This document shows positions 1-8,597 of a stretch of DNA of 64,000 nucleotides, in pieces. The DNA comes from Nakamurella leprariae (GTDB taxonomy: Bacteria; Actinomycetota; Actinomycetes; Mycobacteriales; Nakamurellaceae), in contig NZ_JAERWK010000020.1 in assembly GCF_016918035.1 (NCBI RefSeq), forward strand, positions 1-64,000. Reading direction: 5' to 3'. The translations under genes and the position numbers were made by a program. How positions within the stretch are numbered: the first letter of the stretch is position 1; every line of letters starts with the position of its first letter. The notes under the pieces are model-generated. The model saw only the letters and a list, made by a program, of their open reading frames with translations, was not told the DNA's origin and searched no databases.

Positions 1-123
1 GAACGGGCCCAGGACCCCGTCCAACACCAAACCTGATCAACGAGGCAGGCACACGCCGCCCCGCCGACCCCCCATACCCATCACCCAGCCAACACAGCAC
101 TTGACCTCAACCTCATAGGTTGC

Positions 124-1521
124 TCAGCCGAGGTCGGGGTGCTCCAGCAGCTCGGTGACCAGGGCGGCGATCGGCGACCGTTCCGAGCGGGTCAGCGTGA
201 CGTGGGCGAACAGTGGGTGCCCCTTGAGCGTCTCGATGACCGCGGCGATGCCGTCGTGCCGGCCGACCCGCAGGTTGTCACGCTGGGCGACGTCGTGGGT
301 CAGCACCACCCGCGAGTTGGTGCCCAGCCGGGACAGCACGGTGAGCAGCACGTTGCGCTCGAGCGACTGGGCCTCGTCCACGATGACGAACGAGTCGTGC
401 AGCGACCGGCCCCGGATGTGGGTCAGCGGCAGCACCTCGAGCATGCCGCGCGCCACCACCTCCTCGATCACCGCCGGCGAGGCCACCGCCGAGAGGGTGT
501 CGAAGACGGCCTGCGCCCAGGGCTGCATCTTGTCGTTCTCGCTGCCCGGCAGGTACCCGAGTTCCTGGCCGCCGACGGCGTACAGCGGCCGGAACACCAC
601 CACCTTGCGGTGCGCCCGGCGCTCCATCACGAGCTCCAGGCCGGCGCACAGGGCCAGCGCGGACTTGCCGGTACCGGCCCGGCCGCCGAGGGAGACGATG
701 CCCACCTCGTCGTCCATCAGCAGGTCGAGGGCGATGCGCTGTTCGGCCGACCTTCCCCGGAGACCGAACGCCTCCTTCTCCCCACGCACCAGCCGCACCT
801 GCTTGCCAGGGGTGACCCGGCCGAGGGCGGAGCTGTTCGGGCCGACCAGCTTGACGCCGGTGTGGCAGGGCAGGTCGCGCACCTCGTCGGTGTCGATGAC
901 CCCGGTGCGGTACAGCTCGTCGACGACCGCACCGGACACCGGCACCTCGGTCATGCCGGTCCAGCCGGTGAGGGGGACATCGAGGCCGCGGTACTCGTCG
1001 GCGGCCAGCCCGACGGCCGACGCCTTGACCCGCAGCGGCATGTCCTTGGTGACCAGGGTGACCGCCCCGGGCTCGCGCTCGGCGGCCAGGTTCGCCGCAC
1101 AGGCCAGGATGCGCGAGTCGTTGCTGTCGGTCCGGAAACCGAGCGGCAGCACGGTCGGGTCGGTGTGGTTCAGCTCGACGTGCAGGGTGCCGCCGGCCTC
1201 CCCGATGGGGATCGGCGCGTCCAACCGACCGTGCCGGATCCGCAGCTCGTCCAGCAGCCGGAGTGCCTGTCGCGCGAAGTACCCGAGCTCGGGGTGGTGC
1301 CGCTTGCCCTCCAGTTCGGAGATCACCACGAGCGGCAGTACGACCTCGTGCTCGTCGAACCGTTGCAGCGCGTACGGATCGGAGAGCAGCACGGAGGTGT
1401 CGACGACGTAGGTGTGACGGCCGGCCTCGGCATGGTCACCTCCAGCGGTGACCGGGCCGGCGGTTCGAGCGGGATCGGAGGCGACAGGGGCCGGAGACGA
1501 GCCAGTGCGGTGTGTGTCCAC
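124..1521 (-). CDS. phoH: PhoH2-type protein: PIN ribonuclease plus PhoH ATPase
   Basis: An N-terminal PIN domain (VVDTSVLL, first catalytic Asp about residue 41) is joined to a C-terminal PhoH ATPase with Walker A GRAGTGKS near residue 280 and Walker B VIVDEAQ near 380. This is the architecture of mycobacterial PhoH2, known as an RNA helicase/ribonuclease that acts in the cytoplasm. The frame stays open upstream to a GTG at 1629. I choose the GTG at 1521 because an AGGAG lies six bases before it, giving 465 aa, and because the extra upstream residues are Arg/Pro-rich and unlike the family. No vapB-like antitoxin gene is seen upstream. PhoH2 corresponds to Rv1095 at the end of the M. tuberculosis gene order that this window resembles. 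Function is a family inference. Confidence 0.9.
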   Translation of the reverse strand: MDTHRTGSSPAPVASDPARTAGPVTAGGDHAEAGRHTYVVDTSVLLSDPYALQRFDEHEVVLPLVVISELEGKRHHPELGYFARQALRLLDELRIRHGRLDAPIPIGEAGGTLHVELNHTDPTVLPLGFRTDSNDSRILACAANLAAEREPGAVTLVTKDMPLRVKASAVGLAADEYRGLDVPLTGWTGMTEVPVSGAVVDELYRTGVIDTDEVRDLPCHTGVKLVGPNSSALGRVTPGKQVRLVRGEKEAFGLRGRSAEQRIALDLLMDDEVGIVSLGGRAGTGKSALALCAGLELVMERRAHRKVVVFRPLYAVGGQELGYLPGSENDKMQPWAQAVFDTLSAVASPAVIEEVVARGMLEVLPLTHIRGRSLHDSFVIVDEAQSLERNVLLTVLSRLGTNSRVVLTHDVAQRDNLRVGRHDGIAAVIETLKGHPLFAHVTLTRSERSPIAALVTELLEHPDLG

Positions 1522-1779
1522 GAACGACTCCTGGACGGGCGCGGGTCCGCGCGACCGCTGCGAGGTAGGCCGGCGGTTCCCCGTCGGAGCTCGGTGCCGG
1601 ACGGGCGAGCGTGTCGCTGCTCGCCCCACCGGTCCCGATCCCGAAAGGGCCCGGAACCGGCCCCCTCGAGTCCGGTCCGCGTGGTTCGCGGAACATCATC
1701 GATCGGGGCCTCCCGTGCGGTCGCTCGACCACGACCACGAGCGCAACGTACGCGCGCCGGACGCGCCGCCGCGCGCGTA

Positions 1780-1797
1780 CACGCGAACATTCGCGTG
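1780..1797. promoter_or_regulatory. Perfect 8-bp inverted repeat in the 370-bp gap upstream of phoH
   Basis: Bases 1522-1889 hold no gene. The only structure I see there is CACGCGAA-CA-TTCGCGTG, two perfect 8-bp arms with a 2-base spacer. It could be an operator for a dimeric regulator. It does not match the actinobacterial SOS box and its partner is unknown. No convincing -10 element for phoH was found. Confidence 0.35.
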
Positions 1798-1889
1798 AAC
1801 ACTGCATCAACGACCCGGCGCGAGCCTGGTGGTTGCGCACCGTGACCGCCCGTCGACCGCCCGTGCCGCCGTCTGCGTGGCCCGTCGGG

Positions 1890-3605
1890 TCAGCGATCGC
1901 CGGTGCGCCCGGTCGGGTGGTCACCCGGGGCGCCCGGCTCGGCGCCGCCCCCGACCACCCACTGCGGTTCCGTCCAGGGTTCGGTCCGGGCCTCGCCACG
2001 TTGGTCGGTGCCCCGCCCGGCCGTGGCAGCGCCGAGCCGTGCCCCGACCCGGGCCCGAAGACCCGGACGCCGGACCGGCGGTGCGGCGTCCGGCATCTCG
2101 ACCAGCTGGGCCGATCCGGGATCCACCGCGGCGGTCCCCGACGCCCGCCGCAGCAGCACGGTCATGCTCAGCCCGCCACCGGGCGTGTGCGACGCCCGGA
2201 TGGTGCCGCCGTGGGCGCGGACGATGGCCGCCACGATGGACAGCCCGAGACCCGTGCCGCCGTTCTCCCGGCTGCGGGACGGATCGACGCGGAAGAACCG
2301 GTCGAACAACCGGTCCAGCGCCTCGTCCGAGACTCCCGGGCCGTTGTCACTGACAGTGACGGCGACGTCCTCGGTGTTGGCGAGCACCGAGATGGTCGCG
2401 ACGGTGCCCGCAGGGGTGTGGGTGCGCACGTTGGCCAGCAGGTTGGCGAACAGCTGGTGCAGCCGCAGCCGGTCGCCCAGCACCACCGAGTTCCACGGGG
2501 CGCCGGACGGGGTGCCGGCCAGTCGCCACGTCCGGGTGGCGTCGATGACGGCAGCGTCGTCGACCACGCCGAGCAGCAGTTCGGCCAGGTCGACCCGCTC
2601 GTACCGGGTCGCCCGCTCGGCGTCCGCCTGGATCAGCGTCAGCAGGTCCTCGACCAGCGCGCCCATCCGCCGGGCCTCGAAGCCCATCCGGGTCATCGCC
2701 TTGGTCACCGACTCCTCGTCGGTCAGCGCGCCGGCCGCGTACAGGTCGGTGTAGCCCCGGACCGCGGCGACCGGGGTGCGCAACTCGTGGGAGGCGTCCG
2801 CGATGAACTGTCGCAGCCGTTCCTCGTTGCGGGTGCGCTCCGCGAGCAGACCGCCGATGCCGTCGAGCATGTCGTTGAACGCCGCGCCGAGCCGGCCGAC
2901 CTCGGTGGACGCGTCGTCGACCGTCACCCGACGGTCGAGTTCGCCCCCGGCGATCGCGTCGGCGGCCCCGGCCATGTCTTCCAGCGGCTTGAGCTGGCGG
3001 CGGACGATGAGACTGGCCGTGCCGCCGAGCAGCAGCAGCAGCCCGACCGTGATGAGCAGCTCCACCAGCACCAGCCGGTTGACCGCGGCGTTGACGTCGG
3101 TCAGCGGGCTCCAGGCGACCAGGTAGCCGCCGCTCTGCTGGTCGACGCTGGCGTTCACGGCCAGCGCCAGGTACGTCACGCCCGGCCGCGAGGCGTCCGA
3201 CACGATCTCCGCCTCGGTGGTCGGCGGCGGCATCTCGAACGCCGGGTTGGCCTGCCGATCGGCGGCGGCCGGGTAGATCGACTTGCTGATCCCGGTGGGG
3301 CTGATCACCGTCCAGCCCAGCTCGCCACGCACCGAGCTCGAGTTGGACAGGTCGGCGAGCAGGTCGGCGTCGATCTGCTGCCCCTGCTGCGGGCGCGGCA
3401 GCGTGTTCAGCACGCTCTGCAGCGTGTTGGCCCGGCCCTCCACCAGCGATGCGCGCAGGTTCATCGGCAGGACGATGTCGACCGCGGCCAGCGCGAGCGC
3501 GGCCACGATGAGCACCAGCGCGATGAGCCGGCTGCGCAGTCCCCAGCGGCGTCCGTCCGGTCCCCGCAGGTCGGGAGCGGTCACCGCGGCACCGGCGTCC
3601 GGCAC
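1890..3605 (-). CDS. Sensor histidine kinase, OmpR/EnvZ class
   Basis: A membrane sensor kinase with two transmembrane segments (about residues 27-47 and 178-200) bracketing a ~130-residue extracytoplasmic domain. These are followed by HAMP (about 200-255), HisKA with the phospho-accepting His273 in SHELRTP, and HATPase with an N box near 385-395, DNGPG (420-424) and GGTGLGLS (449-456). It lies 51 bases downstream of its response regulator and should phosphorylate it. The GTG at 3605 has no clear Shine-Dalgarno; a GTG at 3584 is an alternative. The layout resembles MprB/TrcS-type kinases of mycobacteria, but the signal sensed cannot be told. The C-terminal tail after ~490 is Arg/Pro-rich and low in complexity. 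Confidence 0.9.
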   Translation of the reverse strand: MPDAGAAVTAPDLRGPDGRRWGLRSRLIALVLIVAALALAAVDIVLPMNLRASLVEGRANTLQSVLNTLPRPQQGQQIDADLLADLSNSSSVRGELGWTVISPTGISKSIYPAAADRQANPAFEMPPPTTEAEIVSDASRPGVTYLALAVNASVDQQSGGYLVAWSPLTDVNAAVNRLVLVELLITVGLLLLLGGTASLIVRRQLKPLEDMAGAADAIAGGELDRRVTVDDASTEVGRLGAAFNDMLDGIGGLLAERTRNEERLRQFIADASHELRTPVAAVRGYTDLYAAGALTDEESVTKAMTRMGFEARRMGALVEDLLTLIQADAERATRYERVDLAELLLGVVDDAAVIDATRTWRLAGTPSGAPWNSVVLGDRLRLHQLFANLLANVRTHTPAGTVATISVLANTEDVAVTVSDNGPGVSDEALDRLFDRFFRVDPSRSRENGGTGLGLSIVAAIVRAHGGTIRASHTPGGGLSMTVLLRRASGTAAVDPGSAQLVEMPDAAPPVRRPGLRARVGARLGAATAGRGTDQRGEARTEPWTEPQWVVGGGAEPGAPGDHPTGRTGDR

Positions 3606-3656
3606 GGAGCGGTGATCCCGGCCGGCCGGGCCGACGGGCCCGAGCGGATCAACGGA

Positions 3657-4358
3657 TCAGTGGCGAGGACCGCGCAGCACATAGCCGAAGCCCCGGTGGG
3701 TGTGGATGAGCGGCGTGTCGAAGTGCTCGGGATTGTCGATCTTGCGCCGCAGGTAGGAGATGTAGGTGGCCACGACCGAGTCGTCGCCGTAGAAGTCGGT
3801 GCCCCACACCGCGTCCAGCAGCTGCTGCCGGGACAGCACCACATTGGCGTTGATCATCAGGTGGCGGAGCATCTTGTACTCCGTGGGAGCCAGCTCGATC
3901 GGCTGGCCGGCCCGCGTCACCTGGTAGGTCTCCGGGTCCAGCGTCAGGTCGGCGACCTGCAGCACGCCCTCGCTGTCCGGGTCGGTGCGGGTGCGGCGCA
4001 GCACCGCGGCCACCCGGGCGGCCAGTTCCTCCAGGCCGAACGGCTTGGTCACGTAGTCGTCCCCGCCGGCGCTCAGCCCGGCGATCTTGTCGGCCGGGGT
4101 GTCGCGGGCCGAGAGGAAGACGACACCCGCGTCGACGCCCGCCGCACGCACCCGCTTCATCACCTCGAGGCCGTCGAAATCGGGCAGCATGACGTCGAGG
4201 ATGATCAGGTCCGGGTGGCTGTCGGTGGCCAGCCGGACCGCCTCACGGCCGGTCGCGGCGACCGAGACCTGGTACCCCAGGAACCGCATCGACGTCGCCA
4301 CGATGTCCTGCAGCGACGGCTCGTCGTCGACCACCAGCAGCTTGGCCCCACCGGCCAT
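3657..4358 (-). CDS. OmpR/PhoB-family response regulator
   Basis: A 233-residue two-domain regulator: receiver domain with acidic pocket D11/D12, phospho-acceptor D55 in ILDVMLPD, Ser83 and Lys105 in VTKPFG, then a winged-helix Trans_reg_C DNA-binding domain from about 135, ending in THRGFGYVLRG. The ATG at 4358 follows GGGGAGG at proper spacing, so the longer frame from 4415 is rejected. It is the first gene of a two-gene operon with the kinase downstream. Targets are unknown. No direct-repeat operator was recognised upstream. Confidence 0.93.
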   Translation of the reverse strand: MAGGAKLLVVDDEPSLQDIVATSMRFLGYQVSVAATGREAVRLATDSHPDLIILDVMLPDFDGLEVMKRVRAAGVDAGVVFLSARDTPADKIAGLSAGGDDYVTKPFGLEELAARVAAVLRRTRTDPDSEGVLQVADLTLDPETYQVTRAGQPIELAPTEYKMLRHLMINANVVLSRQQLLDAVWGTDFYGDDSVVATYISYLRRKIDNPEHFDTPLIHTHRGFGYVLRGPRH

Positions 4359-4531
4359 GTCGTCCTCCCCTGTCCGGCCCGCCCGGTCGCGCCGGGTGGT
4401 GCCCCGTTCCGGCACCCGGCGGGCGTGCGCAGCCCATCATGACCCGCGGAGTCCCGATCGGGAACGACCTGGGAACGACGCGTGAACGTGCCGGTCGGCG
4501 CGCGCGGGAGTCGGTGCCGACCAGATGCCGA

Positions 4532-5806
4532 TCAGCGCGTGGTGGCCGGCCCGGCGAGCTCCTGACGGATGGCCCGCGGGGTCAACGGCTCGTCCAGCAG
4601 CCGCTGGAACCGCTGCAGGGCGGTGGTGCCGTCCGGCCGCGCCTCCAGCCACGGCCGCAGCAGCCGCTCCCCCTCCACGTACGTCGAGGTGTAGGCCCGC
4701 CAGAGCGGGTCGGTGATGAAGCGCATCATCTGCCGGGCGCGCCGTTCGTCGACCAGCATCCAGCGCTGCAGGTACTGCAGCACCTCCTCCGGGTCGGCGC
4801 CGTGGTCGTTCAGCAGGATGGCCGCGTTCTGCCGGACCGTGTTCAACGGCCGGGACGCCAGCTCCAGGGCCTCGGCCAGCTCCGGGTCGAAGGTCGGCAC
4901 CGGCCGTCCGTCCGGGCCGGCCACGTCGGCCAGCACCTCGACCAGCCACCGCCCCCAGCCCGGCCCGATCGCCGCGGACAGGGCCAGGTCGCCGAGGCCC
5001 TCGGCCATCAGGCACTGCGGGGTGTTGACCAGGAAGATGGTGTGCTCCAGCTCGGCCTGCCGGTCGACCAGCACCAGCTCCTTGCGGCAGTGCTCGGTGT
5101 GGTGCCCCGGGTAGCACTCGTGGGCGACCAGGGCGCCGAGCCCGCTCGTCCGGTGGCCGACGTCGGCGTTGACCGCCACCCGCGAGCGGAACCCGCCCAG
5201 GTAGTAGTTGAAGCCGCTCCAGGCGACGTCCCGCTCGATGGCGAACTCGATGTGCTCGCCGGTGGGCAGACCCGTCGGCGCGGCCACCCGCTGTCGCAGC
5301 GCCGCCGCGACCTGTCGGACGGCCGACTCCACCGCCTCCGGCGGGCACAGCTCCGGAGCGCGCGCCGCGGCCAGCCGCGGGCCCACCGGCCCGTGTCCGC
5401 CCAGCAACTCGCCGACCCGGTCGTGGGCCTGCGCGTAGACATCGGTGTCGACGAGTGCGATGTCGACCTGGAAGTAGCTGCGCACCTCGTCCACGAACGA
5501 CATGGGCGCACCGGCCAGCCGCCGGCCGGCCACGGCGAGCGCCTCCAGGTGCGCGACGAGGTACTCGGTGCGGGCCAGGTCGTACCCGGCGTCCCGCACC
5601 CGCAGGACGAGTTCCTGCGCGTCCCGGGCCAGCTGGGCCGGATCAGCGGTGGGCTCGGCGGCCACCTCGGCGGCCAACGCGGGATCCCCGGTGTAGGCAT
5701 CGACGAAGCCCTCGACCACGCACCCGAAGCGCAGTCCCAGCCGCAGGTAGTCCCGTACCACCGGATCGACGGGGGTCGGAACTCCTGACGGGGGACGGTC
5801 GCTCAT
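4532..5806 (-). CDS. DUF885 family putative metallopeptidase
   Basis: A 424-residue soluble protein with the DUF885 signature AHECYPGHHTE near residue 230, which resembles an extended HExxH zinc site and is the family hallmark. The family usually exceeds 500 residues, so this is a short member. No signal peptide or membrane segment is visible, so it is probably cytoplasmic. The start ATG at 5806 has no Shine-Dalgarno, but TAGGCT ends seven bases upstream, so the mRNA may be leaderless. It sits between uppS and the two-component pair on the same strand. Enzyme activity has not been defined for most of the family. Confidence 0.8.
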   Translation of the reverse strand: MSDRPPSGVPTPVDPVVRDYLRLGLRFGCVVEGFVDAYTGDPALAAEVAAEPTADPAQLARDAQELVLRVRDAGYDLARTEYLVAHLEALAVAGRRLAGAPMSFVDEVRSYFQVDIALVDTDVYAQAHDRVGELLGGHGPVGPRLAAARAPELCPPEAVESAVRQVAAALRQRVAAPTGLPTGEHIEFAIERDVAWSGFNYYLGGFRSRVAVNADVGHRTSGLGALVAHECYPGHHTEHCRKELVLVDRQAELEHTIFLVNTPQCLMAEGLGDLALSAAIGPGWGRWLVEVLADVAGPDGRPVPTFDPELAEALELASRPLNTVRQNAAILLNDHGADPEEVLQYLQRWMLVDERRARQMMRFITDPLWRAYTSTYVEGERLLRPWLEARPDGTTALQRFQRLLDEPLTPRAIRQELAGPATTR

Positions 5807-5813
5807 CCGCCCG

Positions 5814-5819
5814 AGCCTA
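5814..5819 (-). promoter_or_regulatory. -10 element for a leaderless DUF885 mRNA
   Basis: TAGGCT on the minus strand, seven bases before the ATG at 5806, with no Shine-Dalgarno between. This is the spacing expected when transcription starts at the start codon. Confidence 0.5.
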
Positions 5820-5876
5820 ATGTCCGCCGCGGCACGCCCGGACCCGAGCGTCGCCGCGGACCGGTCCGCCCCGGCG

Positions 5877-6644
5877 TCACTCCCCGAACCGGCGGTGCCG
5901 CGCGGCGTAGTCGCGCAGCGCCCGCAGGAAATCCACCCGCCGGAAGTCCGGCCAGTACGCCTCGGTGAACCAGAACTCCGAGTGCGCGCTCTGCCAGAGC
6001 AGGAACCCGGACAGCCGCTGCTCCCCGGACGTGCGGATGACCAGGTCCGGGTCGGGCAGCCCGGAGGTGTAGAGGTGCTCGCCGATCGCGTCGACGTGCA
6101 GGTCGTCGAACAGCTGGCGCCCGGTCAGCCCCGCGTCCAGCTTGCTCTGCAGCATGGACCGCACCGCGTCGACGATCTCCTGCCGCCCGCCGTAGCCGAT
6201 GGCCACGTTGACCTGCAGGCCGGTGCGGTCGGTGGTGCGGGCCGCCGCGGCCTGCACCGCGTCGGCCATCGCGGCCGGCAGCTGGTCCATCGCGCCGACG
6301 ATCCGGACCTTCCACGGCCGGTCGGGCGCGGCCAGGTCGTCGACCACCTCGGTGATGATCTCCAGCAGGGGGGTCAGCTCGTCCGGGTCGCGGCGCAGGT
6401 TGTCGGTGGAGAGCAGCCACAGCGTGACCATGTTGACGCCGGCCTCGGTGCACCAGTCCAGGAAGTCCTCGATGAGGGCGGCGCCGGCCCGGTGCCCCTC
6501 GTTGGGGTTGGAGAACCCCGCCTTGCGGGCCCACCGGCGGTTGCCGTCGAGCATGACGCCGACGTGGTGGGGCAGCGGCCCGGCGGCCAGGGTCTTCTTC
6601 AGCCGGCCCTCGTACACCCGGTACAGCACGGCCGGAAGTCTCAC
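5877..6644 (-). CDS. uppS: Cis-prenyl (Z-isoprenyl) diphosphate synthase
   Basis: A 255-residue cis-prenyltransferase that condenses isopentenyl diphosphate onto an allylic diphosphate to make the lipid carrier, or its Z,E-farnesyl precursor, for cell-wall synthesis. The catalytic motif VMLDGNRRWARK (Asp34) and the C-terminal IRTSGEQRLSGFLLWQ and SEFWFTE blocks are intact. It is divergent from a hemolysin-III gene, the same pairing as M. tuberculosis Rv1086/Rv1085c, where Rv1086 makes short-chain Z,E-farnesyl diphosphate. By position this may be the short-chain enzyme rather than the undecaprenyl/decaprenyl synthase; product length cannot be read from sequence. The start GTG at 6644 lacks a Shine-Dalgarno; TACTGT lies six bases upstream. 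Confidence 0.93.
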   Translation of the reverse strand: MRLPAVLYRVYEGRLKKTLAAGPLPHHVGVMLDGNRRWARKAGFSNPNEGHRAGAALIEDFLDWCTEAGVNMVTLWLLSTDNLRRDPDELTPLLEIITEVVDDLAAPDRPWKVRIVGAMDQLPAAMADAVQAAAARTTDRTGLQVNVAIGYGGRQEIVDAVRSMLQSKLDAGLTGRQLFDDLHVDAIGEHLYTSGLPDPDLVIRTSGEQRLSGFLLWQSAHSEFWFTEAYWPDFRRVDFLRALRDYAARHRRFGE

Positions 6645-6650
6645 GCCAGC

Positions 6651-6656
6651 ACAGTA
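6651..6656 (-). promoter_or_regulatory. -10 element for a leaderless uppS mRNA
   Basis: TACTGT on the minus strand, six bases before the GTG start of uppS, and no Shine-Dalgarno. Confidence 0.45.
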
Positions 6657-6785
6657 ACCGCCGCCTGACAGCCCGTGGCGGCGCGGTGATCCGACCGGCG
6701 ACACGCGTCGCGACACGCCGGGGGTGCGCCGGACGTCACCCCGGCGCCCGGGCGTGTCCACAGGCGGCTGGGGAAGACTGGGAGG

Positions 6786-7463
6786 ATGCCGCCTGCAGTG
6801 CTGATGCCCGTGCCCGCGACCGTGAAACCGCGGGCCCGCGGCTACATCCACCAGTACTCGGCGATGGTCGCGGCGGTGATGGGCGCGGCGCTGGTCACGA
6901 TCGCCGCCGTGACGGCAGGTGCGGGTGCCGCCCTGGCCTGCACGGTCTACGCGGTGTCGATCGTCGGCCTGTTCTCGGTGAGCGCGACGTACCACCGGCA
7001 CCACTGGACGTCGACGCGGGCGCGCACGTGGATGAAGCGGGCCGACCACTCGATGATCTTCGTCTTCATCGCCGGCACCTACACGCCCATCGCCGCCCTG
7101 GCGCTGCCGCCGGGCAGCCGCACCGTGGTGCTCATCATCGTCTGGGCCGGCGCGCTGGGCGGGGTGGCGCTCAAGACGCTCTGGCCGCACGCCCCGCGCT
7201 GGCTGGGCGTGCCGTTCTACCTGGGACTCGGCTGGGTCGCCGTCTTCGTGATGCCCGAGCTGATGGATCACGGCGGGGTCGCCGTGCTGAGCCTGATCGC
7301 CGCCGGCGGGCTGCTCTACAGCGTCGGCGCGGTGTTCTACGCGATCCGCCGGCCCAACCCGTGGCCCGGCGTCTTCGGGTACCACGAGTGCTTCCACGCA
7401 CTGGTCTCCGCCGCCGCCATCTGCCACTGCGTCGCCATCTGGCTGCTCGTCCTCACCCCGTGA
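6786..7463 (+). CDS. Hemolysin III / PAQR family membrane protein (TrhA-like)
   Basis: A 225-residue protein with about seven hydrophobic segments and the PAQR metal-site residues: SATYHRHH early, RADHSMIF in the middle, and YHECFH plus a distal ICH in the last third. In bacteria the family (TrhA) is linked to membrane-fluidity homeostasis rather than to true haemolysis. The start is uncertain: GGGAGG abuts the ATG at 6786 directly, so GTG at 6798 or ATG at 6804 may be used instead. It is divergent from uppS, which fits a joint role in membrane or prenyl-lipid physiology; that link is inference from conserved neighbourhood. Confidence 0.88.
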   Translation: MPPAVLMPVPATVKPRARGYIHQYSAMVAAVMGAALVTIAAVTAGAGAALACTVYAVSIVGLFSVSATYHRHHWTSTRARTWMKRADHSMIFVFIAGTYTPIAALALPPGSRTVVLIIVWAGALGGVALKTLWPHAPRWLGVPFYLGLGWVAVFVMPELMDHGGVAVLSLIAAGGLLYSVGAVFYAIRRPNPWPGVFGYHECFHALVSAAAICHCVAIWLLVLTP

Positions 7464-7488
7464 GTCCGGAGGCCACCGGCCGGAGCCG

Positions 7489-7512
7489 CGGCCCGGTGCT
7501 GCCCGCGGGCCG
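7489..7512. terminator. Hairpin between convergent genes
   Basis: CGGCCCG at 7489-7495 pairs with CGGGCCG at 7506-7512 around a ten-base loop, downstream of the PAQR gene. It lacks a U tract and is short, so it is a weak candidate. Confidence 0.3.
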
Positions 7513-7552
7513 GATCCCGCGGCCGGTCAGCCGCGGAACCCTGGCCCGGTGA

Positions 7553-8452
7553 TCACAGCCCGGGCCCCTGGGCCCGGAGCCGATCGACCGCCTCCATCGC
7601 GTCGCGCAGCTCGCTGAGCCAGCTGTCGGCGTGCTCGCCGACCAGCCGCACGGCCCAGACCAGCGCATCCGACCGGGACCGCGCCACGCCGGCAGCGACC
7701 AGCGTGTCCAGCACCTGACGCTCCGGCTGCCGCAGCCGGGTCATCACCGGGACCGACTGCGTGGTGAACAACTCCTCGACGTCGCCGACCCGGGCACCCC
7801 AGGAGATCTCGCGGCCGTACCGGTGCTGAGCCTGGCGGGCGATCTCGATCCGCTCGGCGCGGGTCTCCTCGCGGAACCGGGCGATCCGGCCGGCGGCCGC
7901 ACCGTCCGCGGACGCCCTGGGCTGCTCCGACTCCTCCACGGCGGCGGCCTCGGCCGCCGCGGCGGGCGCGGGCAGCTCACCCACCACGAGGATCTCGTCG
8001 CGGTCGATGGTGACCTCGGGCGCGCCGACGAACCAGCCGTCCGGGATCCGGCCGGCGAACCAGCCCTCGGCGTCGGACGCGTCCGGGACGTCCCCGCCGC
8101 GGCCACCCCGACCCGGCCCTCCGGGTCCACGGCCGCCGCCGAACGGGCCGCCCCGACGGCCACCACGCCCGCGCGGCGGCCCGAAGCCGAACGGCGCACC
8201 CGGCGCGCCCGGCGACTCGGTGCCCTCGGCGCCCCGGGCGAACGCCGGACCCTGCTTGCCGAACTCCGCACCCGCCTCGGCCACGTTCCGCATGAACTCG
8301 CGGGCCATCTCCCGCCACGCAGCGGGATCGTTGCCGGGTCCGCCGAACTGGCCCCCGAACTGCTCGGCCATGGCGCGCAGCTGGTCGAACGGGTTGCCGC
8401 CGCCGGGTCCTTCCTGGGATTCCGGACGGCCGCCATGATGATGGTGATTCAT
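7553..8452 (-). CDS. RGG-rich protein with a putative ribbon-helix-helix C terminus
   Basis: A 299-residue protein I cannot assign to a named family. Residues 3-6 are a His run. Residues 20-75 look helical and hydrophilic. Residues 90-120 are an Arg/Gly-rich disordered tract ([14 protein letters not shown]). Residues 125-160 are Trp-rich (GWFAGRIPDGWFVG). From about 236 a conserved-looking block (MTRLRQPERQVLDTL, then GVARSRSDAL) resembles a ribbon-helix-helix DNA-binding fold. I recall similar C-terminal blocks in other actinobacteria. The start ATG follows AGGAGG by five bases. Upstream DNA is unusually AT-rich and holds TGATTACA repeats, consistent with autoregulation. The function is inferred only. 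Confidence 0.7.
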   Translation of the reverse strand: MNHHHHGGRPESQEGPGGGNPFDQLRAMAEQFGGQFGGPGNDPAAWREMAREFMRNVAEAGAEFGKQGPAFARGAEGTESPGAPGAPFGFGPPRGRGGRRGGPFGGGRGPGGPGRGGRGGDVPDASDAEGWFAGRIPDGWFVGAPEVTIDRDEILVVGELPAPAAAAEAAAVEESEQPRASADGAAAGRIARFREETRAERIEIARQAQHRYGREISWGARVGDVEELFTTQSVPVMTRLRQPERQVLDTLVAAGVARSRSDALVWAVRLVGEHADSWLSELRDAMEAVDRLRAQGPGL

Positions 8453-8479
8453 GATTACCTCCTGCAGTCAGGTGTTTGT

Positions 8480-8495
8480 TGATTACATGATTACA
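8480..8495. promoter_or_regulatory. Tandem TGATTACA operator upstream of the RGG-rich regulator
   Basis: Two abutting copies of TGATTACA lie at 8480-8487 and 8488-8495. A third TGATTAC at 8452-8458 overlaps the start codon and ribosome-binding site. Such AT-rich direct repeats stand out in this GC-rich DNA. Ribbon-helix-helix dimers typically bind tandem repeats, so an autoregulatory operator is likely. Confidence 0.5.
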
Positions 8496-8541
8496 CCGTA
8501 ACAACTCGTCGGCAAGGGGCGGTCTTCCGGGCACGGACGCG

Positions 8542-8575
8542 ACGACGCCCGGCCGGAGAGACGGCCGGGCGTCGT
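8542..8575 (-). terminator. Strong hairpin terminator after the MDR oxidoreductase
   Basis: Perfect 14-bp stem, ACGACGCCCGGCCG at 8542-8555 with its complement at 8562-8575 and a six-base loop, just downstream of the oxidoreductase stop codon. No U run follows, as is common in actinobacteria. Confidence 0.7.
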
Positions 8576-8597
8576 GGGGTTCGGACGGGGTCGGGCG

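Noticed and set aside
1742-1782. Z-DNA-like CG-rich segment upstream of phoH
   Set aside because: Alternating CG steps are expected at this base composition, and no further structure supports a function.
1611-4442. A 943-codon open frame opposite the two-component genes
   Set aside because: Arg/Gly/His-rich translation with no domain; it is the codon-bias mirror of the real minus-strand kinase and regulator.
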